Part shown: piece by piece, positions 16,399 to 24,405 of the stretch
Layout: the number at the start of each line of letters is the position of its first letter
Numbering within the stretch: position 1 is the first letter of the stretch
From: Nocardioides cavernaquae
Lineage (GTDB): Bacteria > Actinomycetota > Actinomycetes > Propionibacteriales > Nocardioidaceae
Reading direction: 5' to 3'
Assembly (NCBI RefSeq): GCF_003600895.1
Contig: NZ_QYRP01000002.1
Location: forward strand, 1,736,001 to 1,800,000
DNA: 64,000 nucleotides
Translations under genes and position numbers: made by a program
The notes under the pieces: model-generated
What the model saw: the letters and a program-made list of their open reading frames with translations, nothing else
Database searches by the model: none
What the model was told of the DNA's origin: nothing

Positions 16399-18222
16399 TC
16401 AGTAGTCACGGTCGAGTGGGCCACTTTCGGTGACGGGGGCGGTCGCGCAGGCCGTGCCCGAGATGTCGGTCGCGGACGCCGAGGGGGTCCAGACCATGGT
16501 GGAGGGGTTGCCGCCCCGGATGCCGGTGCCGCTGGCGACGGTGCCGAGGGTCACCGTGATGATCGTCGCGGGGACACCGCCGACGGTGCCGGTCGAGGCG
16601 GTCATCGTGGCGTTGAAGGCGACGGTCTTGCCGCTCTTCACGTACTCCTGGCCGAGGAGGACGGAGCCGAGCCCGACCGGTGAACCGGACCGCAGCACGT
16701 CGATGGTGTCTCCGCGGCCGCCGAGTCCCAGCAGGCCGCCGTCCCGCAAGCGGAGGCTGACGGCGAGTGGCGATCCGGTCCAGCCGGCTGTGATGGTCGC
16801 CGGGTTCACCAGCGTGCTGTAGCTCAGCACCAGCTGGTCGCCCGCGTCGGGCTTGCCGGCCGACGCTCCACCGTTGACGGTCTGCACATCCACCCCGCGC
16901 AGCGGGCTGTTGTCGACCCGTCGGCCGCTCACGGTCGCCGAGATCGTGGTCCCGCCGTGGCCGTCGACGAGCAGGGCACGGAGGTCGTAGAGGCCGTCGG
17001 TCTCGGTCCGCGTGTCCCACGAGCAGGAGTACGTCGCGCTGGTGTCGGTGCACAGGTCCGTCCAGGTGCTCGTGCCGGAAGGGGCCCGCTGGATCCGGAC
17101 CGAGGCGACGCCCGCGGTGGAGTTCGCGGTGGCGCCGACGGTGACCACGCCGGCGAGGTAGGAGCCCGGGTCCTCCACGGAGACCGAGGAGACGGTGTTG
17201 TCGATCGACCGGGCAGCGAGCACCGCTGACGTCGTGCTGTTGCCGGCGGCATCGGTCGCGACCGCACGGAACCCGTAGGAGCCGTCAGCCGTCGTCGACG
17301 TGTCGAACCGGCAGGACCACGGAGAGGTGGTCGCCGTGCAGGCCGTGAGCCAGGTGCTGCTCCCGGTCACGGCGTACTGGTGGACCACGGTGGCGATGCC
17401 GGAGTGCGCGTCGCTGGCCGCAGCTGCGAGGGTCACCGTTCCGCGCAGCGGCGAGCCGGGGTCGGTCAGGGTGACCGACGGCGCCGTGTTGTCGACGAGC
17501 ACGTCGGTGATCACGGCCGAGGCGTAGGTGGTGGTGCCGACCACGGCGACAGCGCGCAGGTCGTACTCCTGGCTGGTGAGGGCGCCAGTCGACCAGGTGC
17601 AGGTCAGCTCGCTGCCGAGCCCGGAGCAGGCGGTCTTCCAGTTGTCGCTTCCGGCGACGCTGTACTCGATGCGGGTCGTCAGCGTGAGGATGCCGGCGTT
17701 GTAGACGTGCGCGGAGAGAGGGACGTTGCCGCGCAGTGGGTCGCCCGGGTTGTCGAGGAGGACCAGGAGGCTGTTGGCAACGGCTGTGCTGACCACGGCA
17801 GAGGTCGCGGCGTTGCCAGCCGAGTCGGTGGCCCGGGCGCGCAGCAGGTGGCCACCGTCGCTCACCGTCCGGGTGTCCCAGCTGCAGCTCCAGGGCTGGC
17901 CGGTCGCGGTGCACAACGTCGTCCAGGTGCCGCCGCCCGACGGCTGTGCCTCGATGACGACCGAGGCGAGGCTGGAGTCGGCGTCGGCGGCATCCGCAGT
18001 GATCGTGACCGTGTTGCGGAGCGGGCTCCCCGGGTCGCGGACGGCCACGGTGGGCACGGTCCAGTCGGAGGCGGCACGCACGGTCGCGGAGCTCGAGGTG
18101 GTGGCACTCCAGGTGGCGCTCGACGTCTGGGGCGGGTGGAACGCCACGGAGCCGAGCGCGAGGACAGCGGCCGCGCTCCAGCGGCGGCCGATGCGGCGAC
18201 GCTGGACGCGGTGGCTGGTCAC
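16399..18222 (-). CDS. Secreted protein with four Ig-like repeats
   Basis: The 607-residue protein has a basic N-terminus and a hydrophobic signal segment (SAAAVLALGSVAF, about 17-30). Four bacterial Ig-like repeats follow at roughly 60-150, 155-245, 248-340 and 342-435. Each begins with a D-P-G-S/D-P-L-R type strand and ends with L-R-A-x-A-x-D-x-A-G-N style strands. Each repeat has a conserved cysteine pair about eight residues apart (e.g. CTATGQPWSC). The last 160 residues form a different beta-rich domain. No sortase motif or C-terminal membrane anchor is seen. Its ATG overlaps the signal peptidase stop by four bases. It is probably a cell-surface or matrix component handled with the TasA-like protein. 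Confidence 0.75.
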   Translation of the reverse strand: MTSHRVQRRRIGRRWSAAAVLALGSVAFHPPQTSSATWSATTSSSATVRAASDWTVPTVAVRDPGSPLRNTVTITADAADADSSLASVVIEAQPSGGGTWTTLCTATGQPWSCSWDTRTVSDGGHLLRARATDSAGNAATSAVVSTAVANSLLVLLDNPGDPLRGNVPLSAHVYNAGILTLTTRIEYSVAGSDNWKTACSGLGSELTCTWSTGALTSQEYDLRAVAVVGTTTYASAVITDVLVDNTAPSVTLTDPGSPLRGTVTLAAAASDAHSGIATVVHQYAVTGSSTWLTACTATTSPWSCRFDTSTTADGSYGFRAVATDAAGNSTTSAVLAARSIDNTVSSVSVEDPGSYLAGVVTVGATANSTAGVASVRIQRAPSGTSTWTDLCTDTSATYSCSWDTRTETDGLYDLRALLVDGHGGTTISATVSGRRVDNSPLRGVDVQTVNGGASAGKPDAGDQLVLSYSTLVNPATITAGWTGSPLAVSLRLRDGGLLGLGGRGDTIDVLRSGSPVGLGSVLLGQEYVKSGKTVAFNATMTASTGTVGGVPATIITVTLGTVASGTGIRGGNPSTMVWTPSASATDISGTACATAPVTESGPLDRDY

Positions 18223-18797
18223 AGCGCAGCTCCTGCCGTCCCGGAGCTGCCGTGGGGCTGCCGGGCGCCACGTCCGCGGATCGCTGCGACCAGGTCGCGG
18301 GCGGCGAGCAGGGCGACAGCGCAGGCGGGCAGGCCGAGGATGACGAAGCGCGAGCGTGGGTCGGCCAGCGCGAGGAGCGCGTTCCCGACCCAGGGGACGT
18401 CGAGCACGACGACCGGCTGGGTCGGAGAGTTGAGGGTGAACAGCCAGGGGTCCTGGTCCGCGTTCGCGTCGCCCTTGGTCTGGAGGACGGTAGTGCCCGC
18501 CTCGTCCTTGGTGATGGCGACGATGCGATGCGTCACCAGCGAGTGGGTGCCGGAGTCGGCGGGCGGAAGGTAGGTGATCACGTCACCGATCTCCAGCCCG
18601 CCGACGGGCACCTCCCGCTCGATGACCAGCGACCCTCGTTCGAAGGTGCCAGACATCGAGCCGCCAGTGATCACGTAGTCCTGGTACCCGAGCAGGCGCG
18701 AGCCGAGAAAGCCCAGGCCGGCGACGAGGACCAGCATGACGAGGAGGCGCGCGCCGAGACCCGCAGCACGACGTACGACGCGAAGCAGGTGGCGCAT
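18219..18797 (-). CDS. SipW-like signal peptidase I (S26B)
   Basis: The 192-residue membrane protease has a TM segment at about 17-34 and the catalytic serine in GGSMSGTF (Ser47). A histidine in LVTHRIVA (His90) stands where bacterial type I enzymes have lysine. A second TM lies near 155-175. The Ser-His dyad places it with the archaeal/ER-type SipW group. In Bacillus, SipW matures the amyloid fibre protein TasA. Here the gene sits between a TasA-like gene and a secreted Ig-repeat gene, so it very likely processes one or both. The ATG at 18797 has AGGAGG. An upstream start five codons earlier would overlap that RBS. Confidence 0.85.
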   Translation of the reverse strand: MRHLLRVVRRAAGLGARLLVMLVLVAGLGFLGSRLLGYQDYVITGGSMSGTFERGSLVIEREVPVGGLEIGDVITYLPPADSGTHSLVTHRIVAITKDEAGTTVLQTKGDANADQDPWLFTLNSPTQPVVVLDVPWVGNALLALADPRSRFVILGLPACAVALLAARDLVAAIRGRGARQPHGSSGTAGAAL

Positions 18798-18881
18798 GCT
18801 TCCTCCTGGCAATGGACGGGTGGTGGTGACCCCGAGGGGTGAGGGGGAGTGGACCCCGCGGGGACATCTGGGCGGACGGTT

Positions 18882-18910
18882 GGCCGGGCCGACCCCATGC
18901 CGGTCCGGCC
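18882..18910 (-). terminator. Stem-loop between TasA-like and SipW-like genes
   Basis: GGCCGGGCCG (18882-18891) pairs with CGGTCCGGCC (18901-18910), 10 bp with one wobble and a 9-nt loop, just after the TasA-like stop codon. There is no T-run. It may attenuate read-through or stabilise the tasA-like mRNA so that the fibre subunit outnumbers its peptidase. Confidence 0.45.
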
Positions 18911-18916
18911 GTCACG

Positions 18917-19450
18917 TCACTGGTTGGTGGTGGTGCCGTCCAGCTGGATCGAGTTCCACTGGAAGGTGGCGCTGGCGCCCTTGCCCTGCTCGGTGTTGGT
19001 CGCGGCCTGGGCCAGCGTGACCGTGAACCGGTAGCTGTGCGCCTCGTTGGCGGCGAAGGTGCCGAGCGGGGTGGCCTCGCCATCGGTCAGGCCACCGAAC
19101 GTGCCGTCGTACACCGTGGTGCTGGTGGTGGTGTCCGTGATCGCCAGGTTGAGCAGGTTGCTGGAGAACGCGTTGCTGGACGCGGTCTCGGTGAGGCTGA
19201 ACGCCGCCGGCAGCGAGCCGGTGTTGGTCAGCGTCAGGGAGCCGTTGAGCGTGTCGCCCGGCTTGAGGTCGGTCAGCGCGAAGATCGCCGCGTTGTCCTT
19301 GGAGTTGCTGTGCGTCAGGGTGCCGGAGACGACCGAGCTGGCCGTGTTGCCGGACTGCGAGGTGAAGGTGGCGCCCGAGCCGACCGCGATCGCGCCGGCG
19401 GCGACGAGCGTGGCGAGCGGCACGAGGATGGTGCGGCGGTTGCGTGACAT
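18917..19450 (-). CDS. TasA/CalY (camelysin)-like secreted fibre-type protein
   Basis: The 177-residue protein has a signal peptide (RRTILVPLATLVAAGAIAV) and then GSGATFTSQSGN, resembling the mature-end region of TasA/CalY proteins. The body is rich in Thr, Ser and Asn with beta-strand alternation (LKPGDTLNGSLTLTNTGSLP), as in the M73/TasA fold, where a D-L-x-P-G-D segment is typical. Length is near that of CalY (about 195). The ATG at 19450 follows GGGAGGGATC. It heads a leftward set with the SipW-like peptidase and the Ig-repeat protein. It probably polymerises or decorates the cell surface. Fibre formation itself is inferred. Confidence 0.72.
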   Translation of the reverse strand: MSRNRRTILVPLATLVAAGAIAVGSGATFTSQSGNTASSVVSGTLTHSNSKDNAAIFALTDLKPGDTLNGSLTLTNTGSLPAAFSLTETASSNAFSSNLLNLAITDTTTSTTVYDGTFGGLTDGEATPLGTFAANEAHSYRFTVTLAQAATNTEQGKGASATFQWNSIQLDGTTTNQ

Positions 19451-19535
19451 GAGGATCCCTCCCAGGGTTGGTGCACGTTGCTGTGCTTGCACGTCAACGC
19501 TAGGGAGAGCACCTCCACGGCTTCTCCAGCCGATT

Positions 19536-19571
19536 GCCACAGGAGTGCCACAGCCCGGCAACAGTTGCCGG
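19536..19571. promoter_or_regulatory. Direct repeats and dyad upstream of the TasA-like operon
   Basis: GCCACAG occurs at 19536-19542 and 19547-19553, an 11-bp period, the spacing typical of OmpR-family regulator dimers. Next to it is a perfect dyad, CCGGCAAC-A-GTTGCCGG (19555-19571). The block lies 85-120 bp upstream of the TasA-like start. The dyad could instead be the terminator of the hypothetical gene ending at 19613. Confidence 0.4.
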
Positions 19572-19612
19572 AGGTCGTGCGCCGGAGGGCCGGAGCACTG
19601 GAGGGCCGGGGA

Positions 19613-19948
19613 TCAGCGGCGGCGGAGCACGCGCCCGGGAGCCTTCGCGACGAAGCCCGGGGCGGCCGTGACGCCGCGGATGCCGAGCCGGGCGCCGCCG
19701 ACCGTCGTGCGCACACCGAAGCGGGCCGCGGCCCCCGGCGCCTTGATCGCGGAGCCGACCGGGTCGGAGATCGCTCCGGCTACCACGGCGGCGTCGTCGA
19801 GGTGGGTGAGCACGAACGGCAGGTGTTTCACCGCGCGCAGGTCGCCGTGCTTCACGACCGGCGGGACAGCAGCCACCGTCACCTGGACGGCGAGCTTCAC
19901 GGTCGTCGGTGACGGCAGCGACAGCGGGATCCCGAGAGGCAGCTTCAT
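19613..19948 (-). CDS. Hypothetical protein, 111 aa
   Basis: I do not recognise this family. The protein reads as alternating hydrophobic strands in the first third (TTVKLAVQVTVAAVPPVV), a middle part with HLDDAAVVAGAISDP, and a basic glycine/arginine-rich C-terminus ending RVLRRR. No signal peptide or membrane helix is convincing. The ATG at 19948 is placed seven bases after TATCCT, a good -10, which suggests a leaderless mRNA and supports this start. It is divergent from another small gene 67 bp away. The opposite strand shows no competing gene over the same bases. Confidence 0.5.
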   Translation of the reverse strand: MKLPLGIPLSLPSPTTVKLAVQVTVAAVPPVVKHGDLRAVKHLPFVLTHLDDAAVVAGAISDPVGSAIKAPGAAARFGVRTTVGGARLGIRGVTAAPGFVAKAPGRVLRRR

Positions 19949-20015
19949 GGTCGCGAGGATATCGTCAGTTCCGAGAGCCACCCTCACGCTGAGGGGAGGC
20001 CGAGAGGGGCAGACG

Positions 20016-20357
20016 ATGGGCAAGGTCACCAGCACCGCCAAGGTCGTGGGCAAGGGCGCGCGACTGGCGGTCAAGTACGGCCCCCAGGCCAAGATCGCCT
20101 GGGACAACGGCGGCAAGCAGGCCGGCACCGCTGCCGCCCGCCGTGCTCGTTCGGTCAACTCACGCCGCAAGGCGTTCAAGCACGCCGCCACCGTCGTCGA
20201 GGGCTCCGTCCTCAAGGTCGCGCCCACCGGCACCACGATGTACGTCGTCTTCGCCGGCGAGGTCCCGATCGCGACGTACCCGAAGAGTGACCTCACCCCG
20301 GTCGAGCTGCTCGCCCATGCCGACCTGACCAAGCGGATCCCCGCCAACCAGGCCTGA
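20016..20357 (+). CDS. Hypothetical basic protein upstream of DNA methylase
   Basis: The 113-residue protein is lysine/arginine-rich in its first half (GKVTSTAKVVGKGARLAVKY, SRRKAFKHAA). Its second half is a compact alpha/beta segment (TGTTMYVVFAGEVPIATYP). No named family is recognised. The ATG at 20016 follows GAGGGG. The stop is six bases before the ATG of the Mod-type methylase, so the two are probably co-transcribed. The basic N-terminus could bind nucleic acid, but this is only composition. Confidence 0.6.
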   Translation: MGKVTSTAKVVGKGARLAVKYGPQAKIAWDNGGKQAGTAAARRARSVNSRRKAFKHAATVVEGSVLKVAPTGTTMYVVFAGEVPIATYPKSDLTPVELLAHADLTKRIPANQA

Positions 20358-20363
20358 TCTCGC

Positions 20364-21596
20364 ATGGCCGAGCTGCTGCCCGACCCCGATAACCCAGCGA
20401 ACCCAGCGAATCCTTCGACATCCGGGCCGGGCGGCGCGCGCACGCTCTTCGTCGAGGGCGACAACCTCGACGTGCTGCCACTCCTCCCGGCCCTCATCGG
20501 GAGCCCCGTGGACGTGGTCTACATCGACCCGCCCTACAACACTGGCAACGACTTCTCCTATGCCGACAAGATGGGGGTTGGCCGGGGCCGCCACGGGGCC
20601 TGGGTGGCGATGATGCGTCCGCGTCTCGAGGCGGCGCGCGAGCTGATGGCCGAGTCCGCGGCGATCTTCGTGAGCATCGACGACAACGAGGTCGCCCACC
20701 TGCGGCTGCTGCTCGACGAGGTCTTCGGTGAGCGCAACTTCATCGCGCAGGTCGTGGTCAACCTCAACGCCAAGGGGCGCCAGCTCGGCCCGTTCTTCGC
20801 CACCAACCACGAGTACCTGCTGGTCTACGCGCGCTCCTTGTCGAGTTGCGGGCTCGATGCGACCAGCGTGCACGAGGTGAGCGAGGCCGACTTCCCGGTG
20901 CTCGATCCCGACGGGCGCCGGTTTCGGCACCTGCCGCTTCGCAACACCAACAAGAAGTTCAACCCGGCAACGTGCCGCACGCTCGCCTACCCGCTCTGGG
21001 GTGACCCGCTCACCGGCCGGGTGGCGACCGCAGCGTTCGACGGCGGGCAGGAGATCTGGCCCGTCTTCGGTGACGGAGCGCCGGCGGTCTGGCGCTGGTC
21101 CGCGCCGCGCGTCGAAGAACGCCCGGACGACCTGGTCTGCCGGACCATCAGCGGCCGGCTCGGGGAGAGGGTCGACATCTTCCAGCGCGACTGGCTGCAC
21201 CCGGGACGCCGCAAGAAGCTCCGCACGATCTGGCTGCACGACGAGGTCGGCTCGACCGACACCGCGGTCGCCGAGGTCAAGGCCCTGGTCGGCAAGGTGT
21301 TCGAGTCGCCCAAGCCGACCGGCCTGCTGCTCCGGATCCTCGAGACGTTCCCCTCCGACGCGGTTGTGCTGGACTTCTTCGCCGGCTCCGGTACGACGGG
21401 GCACGCGACGCTGATCGCCAACGCTGCCGACGGTGGCAGCCGGGTGTCGGTCTCGGTGAACAGTCCCGAGCCGACCCGCACCGGATCTGCAGCGCAGGTT
21501 GCCGGCTACGAGTCGGTCAGCGCGATCACCGAATCCCGCTTGCGCGCCGCCGCGGCCGCCCACGGCGAGGATGTCGCGGCGTACCGGCTGAGCTGA
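20364..21596 (+). CDS. Orphan beta-class adenine DNA methyltransferase (type III Mod-like)
   Basis: The 410-residue enzyme would transfer a methyl group from SAM to N6 of adenine. The catalytic motif DPPYNTGNDF lies at 55-64, before the SAM-binding FAGSGTTG at 340-347. This order defines the beta class of type III Mod subunits. The D-G-G-x-R stretch after the SAM motif is also typical. It is shorter than most Mod proteins (550-650), so the target-recognition part between about 130 and 310 is compact. No Res helicase-nuclease gene is adjacent, so it looks solitary or regulatory. The ATG at 20364 lacks a strong RBS and may rely on coupling to the preceding small gene. Confidence 0.85.
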   Translation: MAELLPDPDNPANPANPSTSGPGGARTLFVEGDNLDVLPLLPALIGSPVDVVYIDPPYNTGNDFSYADKMGVGRGRHGAWVAMMRPRLEAARELMAESAAIFVSIDDNEVAHLRLLLDEVFGERNFIAQVVVNLNAKGRQLGPFFATNHEYLLVYARSLSSCGLDATSVHEVSEADFPVLDPDGRRFRHLPLRNTNKKFNPATCRTLAYPLWGDPLTGRVATAAFDGGQEIWPVFGDGAPAVWRWSAPRVEERPDDLVCRTISGRLGERVDIFQRDWLHPGRRKKLRTIWLHDEVGSTDTAVAEVKALVGKVFESPKPTGLLLRILETFPSDAVVLDFFAGSGTTGHATLIANAADGGSRVSVSVNSPEPTRTGSAAQVAGYESVSAITESRLRAAAAAHGEDVAAYRLS

Positions 21597-21602
21597 CCAA
21601 CC

Positions 21603-21690
21603 GTCGACACGGCGCAACCTGGACGTCGACACGGCGCGACTTCGAGCTCGAGACGGCGCCTAGTCGACGCCGAAGTCGCGCCGTGTCGAC
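21603..21690. repeat. 22-bp periodic repeat family A, locus 1, with 20-bp inverted arms
   Basis: Two direct 22-bp units beginning GTCGACACGGCGC (21603-21624, 21625-21646) are followed by a degenerate unit and then an inverted unit (21669-21690). The 20 bp at 21625-21644 are exactly inverted at 21671-21690 with a 26-nt loop, a very stable stem. It lies between convergent genes (stops at 21596 and 21695) and could act as a bidirectional terminator. The same 20-mer recurs at 44409. Confidence 0.75.
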
Positions 21691-21694
21691 GCAG

Positions 21695-23104
21695 TCAGTT
21701 GAGGCCGGCGGCGCGCTCGAGGTCGACCAGCGCGTCCTCGAGGTGGATCAGCAAGCGCTGCAGCGACGGCACGGTGCGGCGGCAACCGGTCAGGCCGAAG
21801 CCCATCTGCCCGTTGTAGGACGTGCAGGTGATGTTCATGGCCTGGCCGTGCATCGGCACGGACGCGGGGTACATGCCCGACAGCTTCGCGCCGTTGTAGT
21901 AGACCGGCTCGCGCGGCCCGGGGACGTTGGAGATCACCAGGTTGAACGGCGGCCGCATGATGCCGTTGAGCCGCAGCACCGGCTGGATCACGAGCGGGGC
22001 CATCCCGATCGCGGCCATCGCGATGATCTGCGCCTTTGTCATCGACTCCATGGCCTGCTTGCCCGCGACCATCGAGTCGTGGATGCCCTGGAGGCGGTCG
22101 GCCGGGTCCTCGAGGTTGGTGCCGAGCTTCACCATCAGCGTCCCGACCGCGTTGCCGCCCTTGTCGGAGGCCACGTGGGCTTGCTTGGCGTTGAGCCCGA
22201 CCGGGCACATCGAGACGAGTGAGGCATCGGGCAGGGCGCCGAGGTCGGAGAGATAGGTGCGCATGGCGCCGCCCGACATCGCGAGAACGACGTCGTTCAG
22301 GGTGGTCCCCGTGGCCTTGGCGACGCGCTTGAGGCGCTCGATCTCCCAGTCCTGCGCGGCGACACGGCGGGCGCCGCTGATCCGCTGGTTCAGGATCGAG
22401 CGCGGCGCGGCGTACGACGCGGGGCCGGCGGTCTCGTTGCGTGCTCCGGTCTGGAGGGTCTTGATGAGGGCGCTCGGCATGCCGGCGGCCTCAGCAGCGA
22501 CACCGAGGGCAGAGCGGACCGCGCTGATCGGCACGTCAGCGGCAGCGCGCACGAGCGCCCGGCTGGCCTCGTCGCGCGGCGGCTTCGGCCGGTAGGCGAA
22601 GGGCGGCACCATCCCGCGCTCGTCGGGGTCCGGGGAGAACGCGCTGCCGAGCAGGCGCATCGCGGAGACACCGTCCACCAGGGCGTGGTGGATCTTCGTG
22701 TACATCGCGACGCGGCCGTCGTTGAGGCCCTCGATCAGGTGGCTCTCCCAGAGCGGACGCTCGAGTGAGAGCTGCTGTCCGTGCAGGCGCGAGGTCAGGT
22801 CGAGCAGTTCGCGGATGCGGCCGGGCTCGGGCAGGGCGGAGTGGCGCACGTGGTGCTCGATGTCGAACTGCTCGTCCTCGGTCCACGTCCACTGCAGACC
22901 GGTCGCCAGCGAGCGGTGGGGGCGCTTGAGGAACAGCGGCCGGACCTTCTCGACCATGAGCGACTCTTCGTACATGTCGCGCACATAGCTCGGGCCGGCG
23001 TCGTCCGGCTTCTCGAGCAGCAGCAGGCCGCCGACGTGGATCGGTGTGTTGCGGCTCTCCGCAAGGAGAAAGCCGACCGACTGCGGGTCGATGGGAGTAG
23101 CCAT
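21695..23104 (-). CDS. Wax ester synthase / diacylglycerol acyltransferase (WS/DGAT)
   Basis: The 469-residue protein belongs to the bifunctional WS/DGAT family that makes storage triacylglycerol or wax esters from acyl-CoA. The catalytic HHALVDG is at 139-145, preceded by an H-V-G-G-L-L-L-L strand. Later blocks include the PLWESHLIEGL and NLVISNVPGP motifs expected of the family. Length is typical. I chose the ATG at 23104, which has a GA-rich RBS. Upstream ATGs would add 60 residues of low-quality sequence overlapping the divergent promoter. Similar enzymes occur in multiple copies in mycobacteria and Nocardioides. Preference for alcohol or diglyceride is unknown. Confidence 0.9.
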   Translation of the reverse strand: MATPIDPQSVGFLLAESRNTPIHVGGLLLLEKPDDAGPSYVRDMYEESLMVEKVRPLFLKRPHRSLATGLQWTWTEDEQFDIEHHVRHSALPEPGRIRELLDLTSRLHGQQLSLERPLWESHLIEGLNDGRVAMYTKIHHALVDGVSAMRLLGSAFSPDPDERGMVPPFAYRPKPPRDEASRALVRAAADVPISAVRSALGVAAEAAGMPSALIKTLQTGARNETAGPASYAAPRSILNQRISGARRVAAQDWEIERLKRVAKATGTTLNDVVLAMSGGAMRTYLSDLGALPDASLVSMCPVGLNAKQAHVASDKGGNAVGTLMVKLGTNLEDPADRLQGIHDSMVAGKQAMESMTKAQIIAMAAIGMAPLVIQPVLRLNGIMRPPFNLVISNVPGPREPVYYNGAKLSGMYPASVPMHGQAMNITCTSYNGQMGFGLTGCRRTVPSLQRLLIHLEDALVDLERAAGLN

Positions 23105-23180
23105 GGTGTCCTCGTCTCCTCCGGCCCCCATGCCGGATCCGTTCGAACTGTACTGCTCCCGCTCTGGCAGGATCCGGTCC

Positions 23181-24320
23181 ATGGACATGCCGCATCTCGA
23201 CGACGTCCGGGCCCGCGGTCGCACGTCGGCCGCGGTGCGGGTCCGGCGCTGGCAGAGCAAGTCCTGGCACGTCGCCCAGTGCGCCATCGCGGCCGGGCTC
23301 GCGTGGTTCGTCGCGTCCGACCTGCTCGGTCACGACACCCCGTTCTTCGCGCCGATCGCAGCCGTCGCCGCCCTCGGTACGTCGTACGGCCAACGCCTGC
23401 GCCGCGTGGGTGAGGTGGCCATCGGAGTGGCCATCGGGGTCCTGATCGGCGACCTCCTGGTCACCCAGATCGGCACCGGCTGGTGGCAGCTCACGATCAT
23501 CGTCGCGCTTGCGATGTCGACTGCGATCCTGCTCGACGGGGGACAGCTCTTCGTCACCCAGGCGGCGGTCCAGGCGATCGTCGTGACCACCCTCGCGCCG
23601 ACCACATCGGGTGCCTTCACGCGATGGACCGATGCGCTCATCGGCGGAAGCCTGGCCCTGCTCGCGGCCGCGATTGTGCCGGCGGCTCCCTTGCGGCGGC
23701 CCCGAGAACAGGCAGCCGTGGTGATCCGCAAGATCGCGGGGCTGCTGCGTGTGGCCGCCGATGTCATGGAGAGCGGCGAGGTCGAGCCGGCGATGGCCCT
23801 GCTCGCCGACGCCCGCGCCACCGACTACCTGATCCGCGAGCTGCAGGCGGCGGCCGATGAGGGGCTCGCCGTGGTCGCGTCCTCGCCGTTCCGGCTGCGG
23901 CACCGCCCGGGCATGCGACGGATGGCCGAGCTGGTCGATCCGCTCGACAAGAGCCTGCGCACGACGCGGGTCCTGGTCCGACGTACGGCGGTCGCGGCGT
24001 ATCACCGCCGCCCGGTCCCCGCGTCGTACGTCGTGGTGTGCCGCGAGCTGGCCGATGCCGCTGACGTCCTCGCGGAGGAGTTCCGCGCCGATCCCTCGAC
24101 CGAGGGCCCCTCGGCTGCGCGTGCCGCACTGATGGCGGTCGGGCAGCACACCTCCGAGCTCCAGCGCTCGCACGCGCTGTCGATCGAGGTCGTCCTGGCG
24201 ATGTTGCGCGGACTCGTTGCCGACCTGCTGGAGCTGACCGGGCTCAGCCCGCTCGAGGCGACCGACGCCCTCCCGGCCCCGCGCCGGGACTGGCTGGACG
24301 ACGACCTGCGCCACGACTGA
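23181..24320 (+). CDS. FUSC/aromatic acid exporter family membrane protein
   Basis: The 379-residue protein has four to six hydrophobic segments within residues about 28-170 (VAQCAIAAGLAWFVASDLL, AVAALGTSYGQRLRRVGEVA, VAIGVAIGVLIGDLL). A cytosolic helical C-terminal half follows. The G-x-R-x-x-G-x-x-A-x-G-V pattern matches the FUSC/ArAE (YgaE/AaeB-like) half-transporter. Substrates of the family are aromatic acids or other toxic anions. The ATG at 23181 is seven bases after CAGGAT. A second ATG at 23187 is possible. It is divergent from the WS/DGAT gene over a 76-bp region. Confidence 0.82.
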   Translation: MDMPHLDDVRARGRTSAAVRVRRWQSKSWHVAQCAIAAGLAWFVASDLLGHDTPFFAPIAAVAALGTSYGQRLRRVGEVAIGVAIGVLIGDLLVTQIGTGWWQLTIIVALAMSTAILLDGGQLFVTQAAVQAIVVTTLAPTTSGAFTRWTDALIGGSLALLAAAIVPAAPLRRPREQAAVVIRKIAGLLRVAADVMESGEVEPAMALLADARATDYLIRELQAAADEGLAVVASSPFRLRHRPGMRRMAELVDPLDKSLRTTRVLVRRTAVAAYHRRPVPASYVVVCRELADAADVLAEEFRADPSTEGPSAARAALMAVGQHTSELQRSHALSIEVVLAMLRGLVADLLELTGLSPLEATDALPAPRRDWLDDDLRHD

Positions 24321-24330
24321 CCCGCCCCAA

Positions 24331-24398
24331 CGGGACAGTCCCCAACATGTGGCATCTTTCCGCTGCGCGAAACCTGCCTCACGTTGGGGACTATCGGG
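24331..24398. repeat. Long imperfect palindrome between convergent genes
   Basis: Two 24-nt arms (24331-24354 and 24375-24398) pair at 19 of 24 positions, with an uninterrupted 10-bp core AGTCCCCAAC. The 20-nt loop spans 24355-24374. It sits between the FUSC stop (24320) and the SDR stop (24406). It looks like a mobile-type palindromic intergenic repeat that can serve as a terminator in both directions. Confidence 0.65.
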
Positions 24399-24405
24399 TC
24401 GAAGG

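Noticed and set aside
19949..20497. Leftward extension of the hypothetical gene at 19613 to a start near 20497
   Set aside because: The extra sequence is antisense to the small basic-protein gene and the methylase start. The ATG at 19948 with a -10 seven bases upstream is a better start.
20364..21596. Possible complete type III restriction-modification system
   Set aside because: Only a Mod-like gene is present. Neighbours are a small basic protein and a lipid acyltransferase, not a Res subunit.
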